64,000 bases of DNA, taken from NCBI GenBank assembly GCA_037178625.1, contig CM074129.1:62001-126000 (forward strand), given 5' to 3'. Source of the stretch: Skeletonema tropicum (taxonomy: Eukaryota; Bacillariophyta; Thalassiosirophyceae; Thalassiosirales; Thalassiosiraceae). Every line of letters begins with the position of its first letter. Positions within the stretch are counted from its first letter, which is position 1. Below are positions 58,684 to 64,000 of the stretch, piece by piece. The position numbers were made by a program, and so were the translations under genes. Under the pieces are notes generated by a model. It saw only the letters and a list, made by a program, of their open reading frames with translations. It ran no database searches and was not told the DNA's origin.

Positions 58684-59442
58684 TCATGAGTATGTGTCTC
58701 CCTTTTCGCGTAGATGCTTGCCTAGAGAGAAGAACTCCGACTCCATAAGCTTCTTTCTGGATGCATGCGTCACACGATTAGATTCATTCTGCCTCGTCAA
58801 AATTCCACCCTTCAGCTCTTGTGCTAGCTTCGGATAAGCTTTGAACTCTTTTTGACGCCATTTAATGAGGAACTCAATAATAGTATCTTTCTTTGTGTTC
58901 AAGTCCATCTTGTGCACTGGAATCTTCACTTTCTTCTTAGTCCTCAATTTATCTCGCTTGGTCATGCGATCTATCTCTTTCAGAAGCAAAGCTTTTTTCA
59001 CTCTCTTGGCTTTAGATCTTGTGCGCTTGTTGTATGCAAGTTTCGTATCCAATTCCACTGCTGCCTTTAGCTCTTTCATCGCAGTCTTTACCTTCGCAAG
59101 TCCTTTCTCAGATCTTTTAACAGCATTGTAATTGTCGATGTAGTACGTGATAAGGTATTCTTCCAGCCTCTCATCCCATGATAGAAGACAGAGTCATCGC
59201 TGGAAGGTTGACTCCTCCGGGCAGATGCTTCTCCATCTTCATTGGACGACAACATCATAATGATGCTCGCATGGCGTAATGAAGACATGATCATCGGGAT
59301 TTGCTATTGCCTTGTTACAGCAGGCGCACTCCAAGCCATCATTGGGAGCAGCAACTTGTTCAGATTCATTTGGAGGGGGTACACTACTTCTCTCCTCCGC
59401 TGCAGCCGACCTAGCACGAATACGTGCCTCACGATCAGTCAA
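58684..59442 (-). pseudogene. Unrecognised Lys-rich protein gene with RING-like N-terminus, interrupted by two TGA codons
   Basis: The 5' part (59442-59239) reads MTDREARIRARSAAAEERSS, then LECACCNKAIANPDDHVF and TPCEHHY, a Cys-x2-Cys...Cys-x-His pattern like half a RING finger. The same frame meets TGA at about 59239 and about 59200. It is then open as WDERLEEYLITYYIDNYNAV, continuing into MKELKAAVELDTKLAYN, a Lys/Arg-rich helical region, and GKHLREKGDTYS at 58684. Because both halves share one frame, either two nonsense mutations or a short intron separates them. I cannot decide. Function unknown. Confidence 0.45.
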
Positions 59443-59444
59443 TT

Positions 59445-62400
59445 CCTGATCATTGCGAGACCTCTTACTTGAGAGCCTCTACCGCCCGAATTACGCCCTC
59501 CCCTCATGGTTGATAGGGTTGGTGTCCCTACCGTTTTGGATGGAGAATAGATTCCTACCGCTACTTTTCTCCGTATGGGTTCCGATGGATGATTTCCAGA
59601 GGTCTAAAGTCAAGCTTGTTTACTAGCTTTAAGCGAGTTTTATTAGCGTTCATCAAATATTCAAAAGTGCGACGGTGAGTCTACTGGCGTTTAAAACGCC
59701 AGCTGTCAGCTGTCGCATGAACTTTAGGGGCAGTCTTTGCGCTCTACACACGAGACGAATTTATGCTTTTTTGCACATTTACCTAACATTACCGGGAATC
59801 ACTGTACGAATTGTCATTTTGTTGCTTGCACATTTCCCCGATGAACGTCTCAGACGGATTCGTGTGGCCACACGAGATCTCGTGTGAGATGTGGCCAGCT
59901 CACACGAGATTTTGTACAATTTTGTACGGCCACACGAATCTATCAAACACCCCCTATGCCCTCCCATCATGGCACTTCTACACCCCTAGCTGACCAGCCA
60001 CCACAACCTCCGGCCACAATGCGTTTGCCTATGTTATGAGCTTCCGTTAGAGCTGCCGGTCGGCGTTGTAGGTGGGGTATTATTCAAAATATAGCGTTTT
60101 GTGTCGAAAATGAGGACATCGATCGAAGCATTTATTATTTATGCACATGAAATGTAAGGCGGATAACGCAACAAATCAATGCAAGCCGTGGCGTAAATCG
60201 TCTTATGATATGTAAGGAAGGTATCTGCAACATTGTAGAATTATTGGGCGGTCGTAGGTCTCATTTGATACGTCATATTAGACCGACTCGCCTGTGCTTG
60301 GACGATGCTGCCGACGATGTCATCGTTGTATTTAATGGTGTGTTGCCGCTCTGTTACTGACACCGCTACCCCCAATGATCAACACAATAATCATCTTTGA
60401 TTTGCCGCTCAGACTGGCTCTCAAAAACTGTTTCTACCAAAATTATCCGTGTTATCTACCTATTTTGGAGGAGGTGATCATGCTATCCACACATCTGTTG
60501 GGTGGTTAATGACGCAATAAAACGGAAAGAGACGATAGACCAAGCGAAAGAGTTTGGATTTACACTATTGAGAGCGAGGGGGGACAATAGTTTGGTGTCC
60601 TCCATCTATATACAAAGAATGTCAGCTCATTATAGTTGAATTGTGTATTGTTGTTCAGATCAAATAATTCCAAAGAACATGCACAAACTGTCACTCACTC
60701 CAATAATGTTAAACACCAACTGATCATATGCGCTTCACCATCATGGAGAATGGCTTCATAATGTCATGATGGCTAGATTACTTCGTAAAGAGTATAAATA
60801 TGCAACAAATTTATCAGCCATACCCTGCAATCACAATCCAAAGAGTTACATTGTTGTCCTGTATCACCTCAGATCAGCTCATCCACAGTGTTATTTCTCC
60901 ATATAACGGTTGAAATATCATTGAATAATGAGATATTGTGGCATAGGTGCTGGTATCATATTATTTGGGGTCATCTAAGACCCTTGCAACATATTGTGGG
61001 GTGCCGGTGATGTGCGTTCAGTAGGTAAATAATGAGAGTAATATGGATGACTCCTCACCAAAAACATTTGCAACTCCTATAGGATAGTTATATGAAGGAT
61101 ATATGAGGGTAATGACCCATTGGTTGAATGATAACATGGAATAAATGACCAGTATTGACCATTTGACGCTCGGTCGAAATACGGAATCGTACTATTTAGT
61201 GAGCAATACGTCGTCACACACTGAATATCGGTACAAATTGATGGGACCATTCGATTCTGCGTTGAAAATTGGTCTAAATATAATATTTTGGGTTTGGTAG
61301 ACGTAAGGTTGCCGGTGTTAAAGGCATTGTACTTGTGGTATCGATCAGTGCTGTCATGGTAAAATTGTGATTGTGTGATGAGTCGTTGTGAGAAAAGTGT
61401 GACTGTTTAGTATCTCTTTAGGTCCTGCTTAGATGAGTGTTATCTCGTGTGTTCTCTCTTGTATTCTCGTGTGTACGAGCGTTTCAGAGCGCAGAGACAC
61501 AATTACGGATTTTTGTGTGATTGTAGAAAAAAATCCGTCTCGTGTGTAGAGCGCGAAGACAGCCTCTTCGGTAGTCCAATTTTCACCTCCATATCCCAAG
61601 TGAGTAATGCACCACCACCCACGATTCAAAGTGGGATGACGGACAGACGTGTCACGCATCATCATCCACCTTCTCATTCTTTTTTTTAGAGGGGCAAAAT
61701 CGACCTGCACCATGGGATTATTGCCGTAGTAATGATACTACACACCTTTAATTCACCCCTCATGTGGACCCCTCTTTATATGTTCCTCTTCACACTCTAT
61801 TGAATCACATATCCAGAGGGGTCCACATGAGGGGTAAATTAGATAGTGATTTATGGAACCATTAAGATGAGAGCTGCCACTTGCATAGGACCCTCATCCC
61901 CACCTTATCCTTATAAATAACAATCTGTTGTGAGTGAACACATGTCAAATAGCCCATATTCTGCTTCTATCTTACTTTATAAAACGTTTGACTACCCAAT
62001 AAGTCTGTGGTTCTTAGTATTTATGCCAAAGGGGGGTATAAGCGGGGCAAAAGTCTACGTAAAAATTGCCAATTCGCAATGATACAGGAGTCTCCTGACA
62101 TTGTACCAGATTCCACCCCCGTCAACTTCGGTCTAGCTCATCCTGCATCCAGCTATTATCACGGTTCATCCACATTATCGGCGAAAAGTCAGTGTATCCC
62201 CACTGTATAGCGATGAGCATCCCAAAGTATTAGCTCCACTTAGAACTTGTATTGTTGCGTGATCCGGTCTCTATCCAACAATATCTGTGATACCGATCAA
62301 TCCTCTGTGCTATCAGCTGCATATTAGCATTATAGAAGCGAAGGGGATGAAATAAATGATATTTGGATCATGTCATCGCATTGTAACACCGTTGTATTAA

Positions 62401-62870
62401 ACGATATCAATATTCGGTGACCCGTCGGTGGTGCATGTCGAACCTAGTGGAATGTATTCAGAGTTGTCGATCCGGAAGATCAGTCAAGACGACTCCGCTA
62501 TACTCTCGATGAGGTTGCCGTCGATGAATGGTGTTTGTATGACTTCACTATATCACTATATCCCCGATCATCGGGACCGGCGACACGATGATACGCCGAT
62601 AAAAAGGCCGCTGCCAGGGACTGTATATTATGCACCTATCTCATAATCCAATGTAACCATGTTGTCAATTTATATTTCAAAGACATAATAGAAGAGATAT
62701 TCCTCGAAGTAAAGAGGCGATGTCGTCGAAGTGGCGATGATTTTGATAGGGCGAAGTGACGGCTATCATCGTGGTGAACTACTAGCTTTTGTAAGTGGGG
62801 CTAACCTAATGGCCAGATATCCTCCCGACCCCTGCAAAATAGCCTCAAAAATATCCTCGCTTTTTAAAAC
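59445..62870. other. Long stretch without a recognisable gene; inverted repeats
   Basis: 59733-59762 (gtctttgcgctctacacacg) is inverted at 61531-61560, suggesting a 1.8-kb non-autonomous element. The interval also has other 'cacacgaga' blocks near 59870-59910 and 61445-61550. A separate hairpin lies at 61750-61840. Open frames at 62007-62210 and 62428-62646 are short and unrecognised. Confidence 0.45.
61750..61840. repeat. Near-perfect 26-bp inverted repeat around a 40-nt loop
   Basis: aattcacccctcatgtgg(acccctct) pairs with (agaggggt)ccacatgaggggtaaatt. About 90 nt in all: a small MITE remnant or a structured site. Confidence 0.7.
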
Positions 62871-62873
62871 TAG

Positions 62874-64000
62874 TTCCTACGTACAATTGCTACGGGAGCA
62901 TCCACTCTTCTCAACCTCTCATTTGAGGCCTCGCCGGACACCAAGGTTGGAAGGAAATTTTGCACTGCGACTTATGCTGCTGAAACTGATGACCCCATTG
63001 TCCTCACTGTCTATAGTCTATTCAATGACTTGGACGACTACGTTGCAAGTGAAGTGTACTTTGATGAGAATGATGAGGGCTTGACCCGCAAACGATGTAG
63101 AGAAGCAGCGGCACTTGTGGAGCCGAAGTGGGAGGAGATGCTGACTCAAATCGAAGCCAGTCGAGGTTCTATGGAGAATATATCCATCGATGTGGATACG
63201 TTGGAAATCGAGCTGGAAGAGTTTGATAATCCACCAATTGAGTCAGAGGAGGAGTCTGAGGCCGAAGAGGAGAGGCCATTAGGCCGTGGTCATCGGGGAA
63301 GGGTGCGAAATCGCATTTATGATGATGACGATGATGATGACGCCAACGACGGAGCTGAAGAGCTCACTGAAGATGAAGCAAATGAGGCCAGGGCAGAACA
63401 ACGCCAAGAAATTGTAGATTCTTTGAATGAGAGGAAGAGGGCTCTTCAAGATGAGAAAGACAATCTTCGTGAACTTGAGGATGAATTACAGGAGTTCAAG
63501 GATAAACACGGAGGTAAGCTGACTGAGCAAGACTTTTTGCGGCATGCAGAAGAATGTGTTGAGGGTGCTTTCAAAAAATACAATAGTCTCTTCAACAACG
63601 ACCCGCATTTGAAACGAATCCGACGAGCGTTTCGTGCTTGCAAACTGTTTGATGTTTTGTTTCTGATGGATCTGCAGCCAACAAGTGATTCTCTTTGTCG
63701 ATTGATTGATGAGTTGAAACATTTTCAGTGTGAGGAATTCACCGATGAGTTCCTCGCATCAATGAAAAAGGAGATACCTGAATTTTTGAAACTTATTGAC
63801 GAAATGGACTTTGATTTTGAGGCTGATGAAGTTGCGTTGGTTGATAACAAGAAGTACCGAGATAGAGTGAAGGAAAAGTTGAGACGTGCTCGTCAGAGAG
63901 CTGTACTGATCAACATAGACAATACGTTGCGTCAGCAGCAGGGTGAGAATGATGATGCTATCGATGAAGACTTGGATGATGGAACGGAAGATGTAGATGT
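62874..64000 (+). CDS. Large acidic/coiled-coil protein, partial (runs off window); possibly hAT-like transposase
   Basis: The frame is open from a stop at 62871-62873 to the window end (375 codons) with no early ATG, so an upstream exon is likely. 'aaaactag' just before the frame could be the acceptor. Order: globular part (NLSFEASPDTKVGRKFCTAT, then DDPIVLTVYSLFNDLDDYVA), acidic linker with seven consecutive Asp, coiled coil (LNERKRALQDEKDNLRELED), a second globular part (AFRACKLFDVLFLMDLQPTS, then FTDEFLASMKKEIPEFL) and a charged end. The second part is reminiscent of the region after the catalytic domain in some hAT-like transposases ('A.R.F.P ... L..F ... F...LK.E.P'). That is a weak impression; no catalytic motif is visible in this partial frame. 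Confidence 0.55.

Noticed and set aside
59100..59260. Selenocysteine or stop-codon recoding at the TGA codons
   Set aside because: No SECIS-like structure was sought successfully, and an intron or nonsense mutations are simpler.

Overview
The window is nuclear DNA of a microbial eukaryote, most likely a centric diatom. Three things point there: GT-AG introns of about 90-250 bp inside otherwise compact genes, a DUF6824 domain (the 'NDVLSGRG...HPGN' type that is very abundant in diatoms), and many low-complexity Ser/Gln/Asp-rich proteins. No rRNA, tRNA, operon or CRISPR array was found. Genes are sparse and much of the window is mobile or duplicated DNA.

Layout. 1-800: degraded inverted copy of a repeat seen again near 54.3-55.0 kb. 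3.3-8.8 kb: a direct segmental duplication carrying two copies of an unnamed small-protein family, with a unique 177-aa gene between them. 9.0-13.6 kb: a three-exon methionine aminopeptidase 2 gene lying between inverted copies of one repeat. 13.7-14.3 kb: tandem duplicate of a hairpin sequence. 14.70-18.74 kb: a PIF/Harbinger-like transposon with a frameshifted DDE transposase and an accessory Gly-rich gene. 19.9-21.9 kb: a DUF6824/poly-Gln gene. 21.97-22.49 kb: a MITE. 22.51-29.35 kb: four almost identical 1711-bp tandem units, each with a long foldback element. 29.8-30.1 kb: Ty1/copia RNase H relic. 31.4-33.8 kb: two hypothetical genes. 35.5-36.0 kb: pseudogene of the membrane-protein gene at 51.1-51.8 kb. 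37.36-39.52 kb: a mariner-like element with long TIRs and a TA target duplication. 39.7-41 kb: repeats with strong GC-rich hairpins. 42.2-44.4 and 55.2-57.4 kb: two CaMK/CDPK-like kinase genes in inverted orientation. 47.2-50.9 kb: an LCAT-family (PSAT-like) acyltransferase. 51.8-53.8 kb: a 1.6-kb insertion flanked by 184-bp direct repeats. 58-59.5 kb: fragments of unrecognised genes. 59.5-62.8 kb: no convincing gene. 62.9 kb to the end: a long open frame leaving the window.

Connections. The well-recognised genes are independent housekeeping or signalling genes: MetAP2 removes the initiator Met, the LCAT/PSAT-like enzyme transfers acyl chains between lipids, and the kinases signal. What links them is repeats. 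The same dispersed sequence lies just upstream of MetAP2 and of the acyltransferase; the kinase and family genes are duplicated; several small transposons can be dated against empty paralogous sites within the window. Boundaries and identities were read by eye, with no alignment or database search.
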